DNA of 64,000 nt, taken from the NCBI GenBank assembly GCA_947396885.1, contig OX377205.1:71768969-71832968 (forward strand), read 5' to 3'. Below the pieces are notes generated by a model. It did no database searches. It had not been told where the DNA came from and saw nothing but the letters and a program-made list of their open reading frames with translations. Both the position numbers and the translations under genes were made by a program. This DNA comes from Heligmosomoides polygyrus polygyrus (lineage: Eukaryota; Nematoda; Chromadorea; Rhabditida; Heligmosomidae). Within the stretch, counting starts at the first letter, position 1. Every line of letters begins with the position of its first letter. This document shows positions 1 through 10,005 of this stretch, piece by piece.

Positions 1-2
1 CC

Positions 3-1121
3 TCTAACCTATACCGCCTCTTCTTCCTGGCAGTCGATATATCTATAAATGACGTCCTTCAGGAGAAGTCCTTTTATGGCATCCGCAACGCAATCTCTTA
101 CGTTGATGTTCACCCAGGACCCTTCTCTACACCCACAGATTACTCGGTCAACGAAGAAGAAGTGGTCATTCCTTGCCAGGGAGAAGACTGTTCCTCACGG
201 GCTTTCGTAAGATGTTGCTGGTTTGACAAGCGGTTGTGTTTTACTTGTTTCTTAGACTTGTACCATAGCTGTTGACTAAAGGGGAAATAATAAATATGAG
301 ACTTAATTTAATAATATATAAGAATTGTTATTTACAGAGAAATGATATGGTGCAGGTATAAATAGTTGAAAAACTAGCATATATGAGGACGTAAATAGAT
401 AGGCTGGATTTGATGTAAGCACTGATGGTCTAAAATTGCCTCCTGTGATTATGAGAAAGCGTAATAACAACACACTAATATGTGCGAAAATGCCGGCTTC
501 ACGCGGACTCGAACTGAAAATCCACAGCTATGCTCCTATGAGGCGGCACGCCTACCGACTGCGCCACTGAGGCACGCCTCGCAAGGTGTCGTAGAGGTTG
601 ATGAGTGTTGCGCACACGCCTTCACACCTCTTTTCCAAGTCTTTGAAAAAGCGTTCAGCAAAACCTGACTTTGGTTCTGGACTTCGCTCACAGGGCCTAT
701 ATCCTGTCAAAATGGCATCGCAAAAGCTCACCATTTGTTGGGAACCTTCCCTTGTAAGGTCGATAGATGTGCTTCTTTTCTATAATTTGACCTGTTACAG
801 TCGCGTGTCATTGTGCTAGAGAACGGTGACAGGCGTACCGTGCTCGTCACTAGGGAGAATACCGTGGAAGAGGATGCTGAGGGAATGCCGCTCTATCAGA
901 TCCCGTCCAATTCCAGCATGCAGAAGTTGATCGTCCGGGACGCTGGAAACGTTAGTCCATCTATCATCTTCTATGTATAGTCTTTTTGAAACACTTTATG
1001 CAGTGAGGATTTTTAGGCTCTTCAAGCTCTTCGAGTGATCCATCGCATGCTGAGCAAGACATCCCACCGTGCGCCGCCACGGGCTCGAAAGTTGATGAAC
1101 GAGCGGAGAATCACTGTCTGA
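3..1121 (+). CDS. 3' exons of an unidentified protein-coding gene (partial)
   Basis: I do not recognise this protein. An open frame runs from base 3 to a donor-like GTAAGA at 207. A second open segment starts after an acceptor-like TGTTACAG at 801 and runs to 974. A third runs from 1017, after ATTTTTAG, to a TGA at 1119-1121. All three join in phase 0, giving about 160 codons with no stop. The first exon is hydrophobic early, has two cysteines near its end and ends GEDCSSRAF; the last exon is basic and ends NERRITV. The 594-bp intron 207-800 carries the tRNA-like sequence at 492-573. An alternative is a 49-bp intron 207-255, with a stop at 277-279 and AATAAA at 289-294, which would end the first gene there. 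The 42-bp intron 975-1016 has a weak donor, and ignoring it gives a stop at 978. The start lies upstream of the window. Confidence 0.5.
492..573 (-). repeat. tRNA-like sequence (tRNA-derived SINE head or decayed tRNA)
   Basis: On the minus strand an A-box match TGGCGCAGTCGG (555-566) is followed at normal distance by a B-box match GTTCGAGTCC (505-514). The D stem can form, and a CAT triplet sits where an anticodon would be. The anticodon, T and acceptor stems pair poorly, so this is not a convincing functional tRNA. It lies inside the proposed intron of the flanking gene. Confidence 0.5.
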
Positions 1122-2284
1122 AGGAGCTGTGAAGATCAGGCTCAGATCAGCATCAGGCTTCATCAGGGAAATTACGGTAAATCGTTCGGGTAGCCTTCGG
1201 CAGTGATGTATTGGTAGTGAGTATAAGCATTAGGGGACCTTGCAATGATCTTCAAGCGTACAGTAGTAGTAGGCATGAACCATTTCTGAGCGACGTTGCC
1301 TTCTAGTAGATCGCTTCTCAGGAATACAATAATGCTTAATGTGGATTGCTGGAGTGACACTCTCCTTTAAATTTGGGCACAGATTCGCGTTTCAGAATTC
1401 ACGATTCAATTCTATTCCATTCATTTCCATTGTCCGAGTGCATCCGGTGTTTAGTCACAACCTAGTGAGACACCTCGCCAAGTAAAGGGGGATTTCACTG
1501 TATGAAATGTAACCTCTGCTGACCTGCCTATTCACTATTAAGTACCATCAAGGATTTACACGTTATCATCCCAAACGTGCAGCGCCCTTGCACAACATGT
1601 CCACTGTTCCATTTATATGTGGGAGCTGCTATCAACTTTCTAATCGCCGAGTGACACTAGGAATACTGCCAAACAGGGATTATTTGACCGAGTTCAAGTT
1701 ACGGCTACTCTCATAGGGTTATCCTATTTAATAGTTATTCTACATTCGGTGGCATGTAGGACAGCGCCCGATCGACCTAACACGTGCCTGGTTTATACGA
1801 TAGGCCAGGTGTAGTCGTCCTTTCCCGCTACACCACGTTTTTTTTTTGTCCCCAACCGCGCTAAGGTTCATTGTAACAATTGCCATTAGTACAAATTTCT
1901 ATTAAGAAAAATCCTCTAGTTTCCCATTTCTCTTCGAGTCTTCTTTTCTGTCCCCAATTATGGACTATTTTGACTATTTTTGATTCTTCTATGTACCAAT
2001 TTCTAGTCCTATTTTAGTCATGTTCTCTCGCATATCTAGTTGTACACACATGTATAAGTTGAATTCTCGATTGTTGGATTATTATAATTGTTGAGTTCTT
2101 CCTGTAGATAGCCAAGTCTCACTATTCAGGTGCTGTGCTACGTTGTACTTGAAAATACCTTGCACATAAAATAAGCATTCCATAGCCCGGTTTGTTTCAA
2201 TGAGCTTTATCCAATTGTGTCGTCACTTGCAATTGACTTTGTCCTCCTTCTCTGTTAATAAATATCTTTGTTAATAACATAAAG
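1122..2284. other. No recognisable gene
   Basis: About 1.2 kb with no assignable coding sequence. A 62-codon minus-strand frame at 1172-1360 has coding-like composition but no match I know and no clear splice context. The remainder is AT-rich and low in structure, with a T-run near 1842. Confidence 0.5.
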
Positions 2285-2590
2285 GGCGCGTGTAGCGCAG
2301 TCGGAGAAGGCGCCGACTGTCGCGTGCACCCGATACCAGGTTCCTGCTTCGGATTTCCCGCCCAGGCCAACCGAGCCTTCCATCCCTCCAAGGTCGGTGA
2401 ATTGGTACCAGACTTGTCTGGGAAGGATAGAGCGCTGACTTGTTGATCGGCTGGCCACCGCAGGTCATTATTTGGCCAAATACGCATTCAAATCGCCTCC
2501 ACAATATCCCGTCGAAGAAGAGTGCGTGGCGCATCCCAAAAGGGATTGGGTAACGCCGTCCTTTATCCTTTTTTATCCTTTAATAACATA
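2285..2590 (+). repeat. tRNA-derived SINE, copy 1
   Basis: The left end carries an A-box match TAGCGCAGTCGG at about 2293 and a weak B-box-like GGTTCCTGC about 40 bp later, as in a tRNA-derived promoter head. The body holds GGTCGGTGAATTGGTACCAG and a run through GGCGCATCCC. The same body recurs, diverged, at 55088-55265, so this is a dispersed family. The right end is followed by a TTTATCCTTT-rich tail near 2562-2582. No protein is encoded. Confidence 0.7.
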
Positions 2591-2599
2591 GATTTTCGG

Positions 2600-3537
2600 A
2601 AATATAACAGATCAGTCGTGTTCAGATGCGCCCCAATTGCATCAAAGTGCTCACGAAAATGAGCCATCAGATGCGAGAGCAGTTGGTGTTATGCCCCTTG
2701 ACGATTGAATTGAACTTCCGTAGCGAGTTTCTTCGATCAGTTGAAGGCTCACAAACTTCAATGCTGTCTGTAGTGCAAGGCCGCAGTACGATGAAAGTAT
2801 AGAGCACCTCTGTAGATAGCCAACAGCAATGCGGTACCCCTATGTGATCGTCTCTTGGAGCATATGAAGGAAATGACAGTGCTATGAAGAGTGGAAAAAG
2901 ACCAGTCATAACCTCGCTGGAATTTCCATGAAACAAGGCATCAAATTGTCACGGTTAAATTGTCACGAAATCTCTATAAACAAGCCGAGCGCCACGCTCC
3001 CAGCTCCTGGCCGACGCATTACTCTTTTTCCAGCTCTTAATGCCTTCCAAAGTGGTGTTGGACGAATAACTGTTGCGATGCGATGCTATAAAAGGAAGGA
3101 ACTGTCAGTGAAGTAGGAATACCAGCGTGTAAATAAATCACCTTAACGACTTGTGCTGTGCGAAAGAATAAAGCTTCTGCAGAGACCGCGTTCAGGCACA
3201 TGATACTGCTGCGATGTGCGGAAATTAACCACTCACAGGGCATGCCTTCATTAGGTATCATATATTCTCTCTGCAAGGGGACGGCGTTATATGGGCTACG
3301 GGCGGGAGGGGGAAGGGGGACGGGGAAAGCCCGTGCTACACATGGACTTCTTCAATAAACAGCTTACGAATTGACAGCTTGTAGCGCTGTCTTTAAGCAT
3401 GGCCCAACCAGCTCTAACTGTTAGGCCTTATTTGGGAAATGCGCCGTATGCCAGCCTGTTGCTCATTTGATCCTTATAATGGGCAATACGCCTCAATTCA
3501 TTGCATTCGCAGCCGATCATGTTCGATCATGTTTGAT
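2600..3537. other. No recognisable gene
   Basis: No assignable coding sequence. A G-rich patch (about 3300-3325) and an AATAAA at about 3353 could be the remnant of a 3' end, but I cannot link them to an exon. Confidence 0.4.
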
Positions 3538-3639
3538 TATTAGGGTGTAACACAAGTTCTGTCTGCTTTTCAATTTTTTGGAATTTTTTATTTTTATAAG
3601 AAACAACCTACAATCAGTCAACAATATGATCACAACTAC

Positions 3640-4600
3640 TACTGAACACTTGCTGCCATCTTCTTGTCAACTGTTCAGTGCCGCGCCTGAACAACTCTAA
3701 GGTTTCGAGAAGAAATGCATTCAGGTTCCGTTCCAAATCACTTCTTTCATCGTTATTTTCCCATTCAACAAATGCTGCAGAGAGCGGAAAAAATGGAAGT
3801 CGGATGGTGCTAGATCAGGTGAATAAGAGGACTTCCCATCTCAGTTCCTCCAATTTCCCGCGACTCTGGAAGGCAACATGCGGCCGGCGTTGTCGTGTAG
3901 AAAGCAAATCTTCTTTGGTGTCCGGATCTCCGATCCAGTGCAGCCTTGATACTTTCCATTGGAGAGTGTATATATCGGCGGTCACTGTGACATCACTTTG
4001 CAGAAGCTCCCAGTATACAACTCCAGAGACCGACCACCAAGCCCACAACATCACTTTCTTCTCGTGAACTTTTCTTTTAATGTCCGGTCCCGGGTCCTTC
4101 CTTGCGTCCACCCATTTCCTACGTCTAGTATGGTTAACCAAGAACACAACCTTCCACCCCCCGTGATCGTGTTTCTGAGCCATTCGAAATGGCGATTTCT
4201 GGATATCAAGGAAGTACATCTATTCGAAGGTCACCTTCAGTTTGTGAGGTATCCATTTGCCGTGCCTTACAACATCCTCGAGCTCTCGAAGATGGCTGTC
4301 CACCGTCGTGTGGCTGCAGACCAACCTTCTTGCCACATACCTGGTACTTGTTGTAGGATCGGCTTCGACGAGGTCTCTGAGAGTCTCATCGTTAACCTAT
4401 ACTGGACGTCCCGACCTCATGTCAAACTGCGAAGAACCATCTCTCGCATGATTTTGTAAGAACCTTCGCTGTATCTGCTGCATATATTTGGGCAGGCTTC
4501 TGCTGCGGAGTGGCCTCCATCAAACTCATACAGCAAACAGTGTCGAAGATGGTTGCAGCCATAGCCATGATTAGTCACAAATGTTACCTTGTGCAGATCT
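3640..4600 (-). pseudogene. Mariner transposase pseudogene (Tc1/mariner superfamily)
   Basis: Family landmarks appear in order but in shifting frames with stops. Near 4520-4480 there is FDGGHSAAEACPNIC, an N-terminal helix-turn-helix segment. Then comes a VEADPTTSTRYVA-like segment, then WKVVFLVNHTRRRKWVD and KKVMLWAWWSVSGVVYWELL (about 4140-3990), then FLHDNAGR around the second catalytic Asp, then YSPDLAPSDFHFF (about 3810-3770) around the third. The usual length is about 345 residues. There are at least four frame changes or stops, so it is dead. It is from a different mariner lineage than the copy at 7247-8520, judging by its inverted repeats and motifs. Confidence 0.85.
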
Positions 4601-4879
4601 CAGTCTTATATAGTGGCCGAAGGACACTCTATGTTGCAAGTCGATGGCCCCAGAGCAGCGACTGTGCCATTAGCACGTGGGACCTCAACCTGCCCCATGG
4701 GGCACCCGAAGCTGCCAAGGCCTAGTACCCCGGGGAGGTGTATTGGTCCCATGCCCTTTAGTGCCACTTCTGAAGCAAGGATTCCCCTAGTGGGAGGTAC
4801 CTTCACCTCCCACTGAATTGAGTACTTCCAGCTCTGGGCTGCAGCCAGCATGTAATCATGGGGGAGACACTATCCGATG

Positions 4880-5560
4880 ACAAGTTGGCTGCCTGGCATA
4901 GAACACCACGCCCACGCGGTGTCCATGTGGAGGGCCACGCGCAGGTTTCTGCCATGAGCGCTCTGCCCCTTCACACGCAGTCCGCGGAGGCTTACACAGG
5001 CAGAACCAACAACTCATAAGCACACAACAATATGACCAGCAATACCAGACAACGGCAACATAAGAACCACATTCCCTCAGTTTGCACACCGGATACCAAC
5101 ATAGATTTTTTGCACACCATTATGCCGACATAGTAGAATGAACGCGAAAGTCGATGATGCAATAGAAGAATAAGGGTATGGACGGACAGAGGAGCGAGAC
5201 GCGTCATCCATCCGGTCGACAGTCGATGCAGTGATGGGAGAAGACGACGCTGTGGCCAGGCCTCGCGGGCTCACTCCGGCCAAACTGAGTTGGGAGCTGG
5301 CAGAAGGGCGACGCCGGATCGGCGCCCCGCCGTTCGCGGTCCTGCAGGCGTAGAATAAAGGTGCCGACTCTGCGCGCCGAGCGGGTATGCCCGCTCGGGT
5401 GCGCGCGCTCCGCCCACGGATCGATACCGGCGGAGACGGGGGCAGGCCGCGCGATGGGCGCCCATCGGAGCTCGCTGCGAGCCTGGACGCCCCGCGGAAG
5501 ACCGAGGGGTGCGAAGGTCGCGAGACGCGACACTCTAGAACATTCTCATAATCCAGCTTG
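4880..5560. repeat. GC-rich block with short palindromes inside the mariner
   Basis: Strongly GC-rich compared with its surroundings, with the perfect 16-bp palindrome CGATGGGCGCCCATCG near 5453-5468 and GAGCGGG/CCCGCTC arms near 5380. Composition resembles the GC-rich segments at 17044-18566 and 21650-21861, but I did not find the GGCCTATGG ends here. A 182-codon open frame on the minus strand is composition-driven and not called as a gene. Confidence 0.45.
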
Positions 5561-5744
5561 CCACGTAACACAGGAAAAACTGAGCAACGTTTTGTCGAAG
5601 AAGGTGGACTGAACTTACGTGACACCCTAATATATTAATCTAACAACGCGCCCAGGTATGAATAAGGGTCGTACAGCGAGCGCCCAGATTCTGAGAACGC
5701 GCGACTCCGTTGCGTAACGAACGTCCGGATAATAGTTGTGCTCC

Positions 5745-5950
5745 CGCAAAATTTTCGAGTATTCGAATGGTTTCGAGTACCAGCAATTTTCGAGTTTTTG
5801 AATTCGAATGTATTCGATTTTTATGAACATTCGAAATCGAATACATTCAAGAAAATGCGATTTCTTGAGTATTCGAATTCGAATACGTTCGAAAAACGTG
5901 ATTTTTGAACAACCCAATTTTAGTATTCAAATTCGAATAATCGCATGCGA
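5745..5950. repeat. ATTCGAAT-rich degenerate tandem tract
   Basis: About 200 bp of interleaved ATTCGAAT, TTCGAGT and GAATTCGAAT words on both strands, able to pair with itself. No flanking inverted repeat was found. Confidence 0.6.
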
Positions 5951-7244
5951 ATGGAGAAACATGGCGTTCGCATGCATGGAAGATAGCTCAGAATAGACTC
6001 GCTCAGGAGAAAGATTGAAAGCAATGTACAACTGATCAGTCAGTGATTTACTAGCAGCATTTGTGAATCCATCGGTATCCTCAGAAGTCATGTTCGTGCG
6101 GCACAAAAGCGAGGAAGTAGATTTGGACTTAGTCCTTATTATCTGGTCCTCGACATGTGGGTGCCTAGGTCAACCTCCGATTTCGTTGATTGCCTTTAAA
6201 AATAAAGATTTTCTCATTTTTTTGTTATTCATTTTTCCACCTGCTGATCATGGGCAGCAAAAGATTTGCAAACGACTTGATCCATAATATCTAATTTCAT
6301 CAAACATTGGAAACTTCTACATCATCCAGAAGAGGCCATTTTTGGTAACTGGTAGTTTTCAGCTTGTTAAAGATATCATCCAAAAAGCACAAGCTTTTGG
6401 AAAGGTTACTACTGACCGTTTAAGGACGAGGTATGAAAATCGACAGTGCATATTGCCTTGCTCTTTCAGATAGGGTTACCTTTCATTTATGCGGCAAATT
6501 CAGGTATTGTCGTCAATTTAAGGTTTATGAATATTACGACGGCTAGCGTTTAGCCTAAATTGGCTAATAACGATAACATACTTAAAAAGGTACTGACGAA
6601 TTCCTGGAGGTTCCAGAGCGTTATTCCAACGCTGTGTAATTTGCGGAGGGTGCCGCCAACCGTTCGTGAAAATAGAGACGTTTCCGGGATTTTATGTTCA
6701 TTCGTCGCCAAGTGTGATGCAGAACGCTACAAGAACATCAAGTACATGCCATGATTTTAAACCCTGCAACTCTGTTTCTTTCATAAATTGTTTAAATGAG
6801 GTGTGCGACTAAGCAACCATTGCGAGTCTACGTGGGGAAACGCAGCAGTCCTGCGGGACCAGGGACCGTATGCGTCTTTCCTGAGTCTCTCCCGATGGGG
6901 GATTGGTGCGTGATATGATATGGTGATATTGATTCGATTTCCACCAACGGAGGATCACGAGCATACAGTCCCAAGCCCAGATGCGATGTGCTGTGGCTGG
7001 CGCATACAAGATAAGCAAAGTTGATTTTACAAAGTTACTGGCAGTTTTCCATGACGGACGGGAGGAGAGAACACGGGTTTTCCTTATTCACACTAGGAAG
7101 TATACCTAAGGCATAGTTACTCTTCGAACGGCGGCCAAGTGCATGATGCAAAGCAGCAAGAGTGAGCGGAATGAAAAGTATATTTCGTCTGTACTTCCCG
7201 TGCTCTCAACGATACGCCTCAGCATTGCGGACCAGCCTAAATAC
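5951..7244. other. No recognisable gene
   Basis: Contains short open frames only (for example 6560-6754 on plus and 6809-7018 on minus). None has a recognisable domain or splice structure. Confidence 0.4.
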
Positions 7245-7246
7245 TA

Positions 7247-8520
7247 TTAGGTTGTAACGAATTAAATGGCACTGGCTCACGCCATTTTTGGCGCGCCTTT
7301 ACGCGTTTGATCAAGAACAAACCGTAACATGTGGCATATCATTTAGAAGCGCAAACTTTGCTCTACCGGTGGGTACCAAATTTTCTATGTAAAGGTGGGA
7401 AAACTGTAGAGTTTTATTGACTTTTTTGCAGATGGACAAAAGGGCAATCCGAGGCATTTATTTGTATGAATTCAAGCTGGGCACTACAGCTAAGGAGGCG
7501 GACGAGAAGATAAACGCCGCATTCGGTCAAGGATGTTCCCCAATTCGGACAGCGTATCGTTGGTATCAGAAGTTCCGGAATGGAGATGAGAGCTTGGAAG
7601 AACATGAAGGTCGTGGGAGGCATAGTGATGTTGATGAGGACAAGATGTGGTAGAGGAGGATCCACACAAAGGTACCAGGGAGATAGCAAAGGTTCTTGGC
7701 GTTAGTCACAACACAGCTGCCCGGCATCTGAAGGAAATTGGAAAGACCAAAAAGCTGGAAAGATGGGTGCCTCACGAGCTGTCTGAGGAGCAAAGAAACC
7801 GACGATATGAGATCTCGTCCGCACTGCTTCTACGGAACGAAACGGACCCATTCCTTGATCGCATCGTAACTTGTGACGAGAAATGGATAATGTACGACAA
7901 CAGGCGACGATCGGCACAGTGGGTGGACAGCGATGAGAGCCCCAAGGTTTTTGCGAAGCCGGAATTGCACCAAAAGAAAGTAATGGTGACAGTATGGTGG
8001 TGTTCGCCGGGAATTATTCACCACATCTTCCTCCCTCCCGGTGAATCCATCACGGCAGAGAAGTACTGCATTGAAATTGAAGAAATGATGAAAAAGTTGA
8101 AGGATATCCGGCCGGCCTTGGTAAACCGAAGGCGAGTTCTCCTTCTGCACGACAATGCTCGCCCCCATGTAGCACGAATGACGTTGCAGAAATTGAATGA
8201 GCTGAGCATTGAAACTCTACCACATCCTCCGTTTTCTCCCGACCTCTCCCCAACAGACTACCATTTCTTCAAGCATCTTGGCGACTTCTTGGTAGGGAAA
8301 ATATTCAAACACCAACAGGATGCCGAAAGTGCCTTCAAAGATTTCGTCAATTCCAGAACTTCTGATTTTTATGCTACTGGGATAAAAAAAGCTTGTGTAA
8401 CGTTGGCAAAGATGTGTAGAATCAGAAGCTTTTATTTCGATTAATAAACTTGCCTACAGCCGAGATATTAACTGTTTAAATTTACAGTGGTTCAGTGCCA
8501 TTTATTTCGTTACAGCCTAA
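7247..8520 (+). mobile_element. Full-length mariner transposon, 1274 bp
   Basis: The terminal inverted repeats are 28 bp (7247-7274 and 8493-8520), beginning TTAGGTTGTAACGAA and TTAGGCTGTAACGAA, and differ at 2 of 28 positions. A TA target duplication flanks both ends (7245-7246 and 8521-8522). The length and single internal transposase frame are standard for mariner. High repeat identity and only one frameshift suggest a comparatively recent insertion. The transposase motifs resemble the cecropia-type mariners known from hookworms, but I could not check subfamily. Confidence 0.95.
7432..8444 (+). pseudogene. Mariner transposase, one frameshift
   Basis: Cut-and-paste transposase. I take the ATG at 7432 rather than the TTG upstream. 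The first frame ends at a TAG at 7651, right after DVDEDKMW. The second frame, from about 7647, reads on through VEEDPHKGTREIA to a TAA at 8444. The N-terminal part holds the paired helix-turn-helix (EFKLGTTAKEADEKI). WVPHEL marks the linker. The catalytic triad is CDEKWI, HDNARPH and SPTDYHFF, with 34 residues between the second and third Asp, which is the mariner D,D34D signature. The combined length of about 336 residues is near normal. The single lesion, near 7647, is a loss or gain of one or two bases, so the copy cannot make full transposase as assembled. Confidence 0.93.
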
Positions 8521-8522
8521 TA

Positions 8523-9997
8523 GATGGGGCTTGGCGCAGCGATTAATAAAAACAGATTTTGTTTATTTGTTGAAAACGCCTTTCGTTTATGTCCACCTCA
8601 AATGTCAACTTTGATCAACAAAATCTGTTATGCGATCGATTTTGATCAGCGCATAGCTTCTGTTTACTTGTTATGAAACCTTACCTCCTTTTTCCATCTA
8701 TTTCTAAAATGTTCTTATCAATAGCTTTTTTCTACTGGTATTCCGGGCCTAACTAGTTCTACTAAAACTTGGTAACTTCATGCAAAGTTGTGATCGTTCA
8801 AACTCAGAAATTAAAAAAAATCGTCCAACCTTGTATCATTTATGGTTCGTCACTCAATCCAACAACCTTCATGAATCACCAAGAATTCGAAATCTCTTTA
8901 TTAGATTCACGACCATGAAAATTTCTCCAAACAACATTACAGGTCACTGTTAGATTTAAAGCTGAGAAAACAACCTCGAGAAGAAAATCAGTCAAAATTT
9001 GTTAAACACTTCAAGTTGTCAACACCGTTATGACCAAGGAGAATGGACATAAAAATCACACGCAATCTCTGTCAGTTAAAGACTGCTCCATGTGGTGGAC
9101 TCTTCAGAAATATCTGTTCCATCTTCCTCAGATGATGAGAGTACTTGTTCGTCATCGCTTGATTCCCCTGTTTGGTTCGGAGCTGAATACCGCTTCAGCG
9201 TGTCCAGGAATTGCAGTTCTGGACACTTAAAGTGCGTGGAAGAAAACAAAAGCAAAGCGTGCGCAAAATCATACTTGGTTCCGTATCTCCCCTGTCTTTC
9301 ATCTCATGTGTTTTCACCATATGCGGTAGTGTGGTAACACGATAATCGCCCTCCTCTTTTGTTGCCATATGCAATGCCATAAATTCAACTCTCACGATAT
9401 GTAACCAGCTAATAAGCTGTGATGTGACGAACCTGAACAATCGCCCGCAGTCAACGGATGTTGCAGGAATGGACAGAAATTGATAGTTATTTTCCTTTGT
9501 TTCTTGACTTAATTTAGCTGTGATGGAAGCGGCAAAAAATGTATGCTGCTAGTATTCTTTTAGTTGATCCTAAAAAGGTTCCACGTATTTTCCTCAAGGC
9601 AGACAAAATCTCGATTTCGTGTTTTTCAAAATGATCGAGCCCATGCAGTTCGAAGAGACTCTTCAAAGCCGCTTCCTTCATATACCTCTATAAGGCAGCA
9701 CCATACTTTTCCCGTGAAAGCACCTTGACAGCATGTCGCTGCGGCACTTCGATTTAGCCTTGAGGTTAGTTCTTTGACCGCCCGGATGGTAGGAGCGACC
9801 TGTTCAGACTTCAGAGCCAAATGGAGCCCAATTATAACCAAGCTGATAACGTGTACAGTGTAGTGAATGAAAGTGCAAATTGAATATGCAAATTGTTCCA
9901 AGCACCTATCATATATAATGAATATCTATTAACTAATACCCATTCTCATATCGGCTTTCTTCTTGATCGATGCTCCGTCTGCAGTCAGTGCAAACAG
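8523..9997. other. No recognisable gene; one coding-like patch
   Basis: Mostly AT-rich. At 9092-9337 a plus-strand frame reads serine- and acid-rich (SSSDDESTCSSSLDSPVWFG), which looks more like an exon than chance, but it lacks clear splice sites and I cannot assign it. Confidence 0.35.
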
Positions 9998-10005
9998 ATC
10001 AGTAT

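Larger units (their letters stand above)
3540..5630 (-). mobile_element. Decayed mariner transposon carrying extra GC-rich DNA
   Basis: The left end reads TTAGGGTGTAACACAAGTT from 3540 and the right end, reverse-complemented from 5630, reads TTAGGGTGTCACGTAAGTT: 16 of 19 match. A TA lies outside each end (3538-3539 and 5631-5632), the mariner target site. The transposase remains lie on the minus strand between about 4600 and 3640. At 2.1 kb the element is about 0.8 kb longer than usual. The surplus lies between the transposase 5' end and the right inverted repeat and includes the GC-rich block 4880-5560, which looks like a later insertion. Confidence 0.75.

Noticed and set aside
492..573. Functional tRNA-Met gene
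   Set aside because: A and B boxes are present, but the anticodon, T and acceptor stems do not pair well.
5077..5625. 182-codon minus-strand frame as a gene
   Set aside because: Proline/arginine/serine-rich product of a GC-rich block with overlapping frames on both strands and no domain or splice context.
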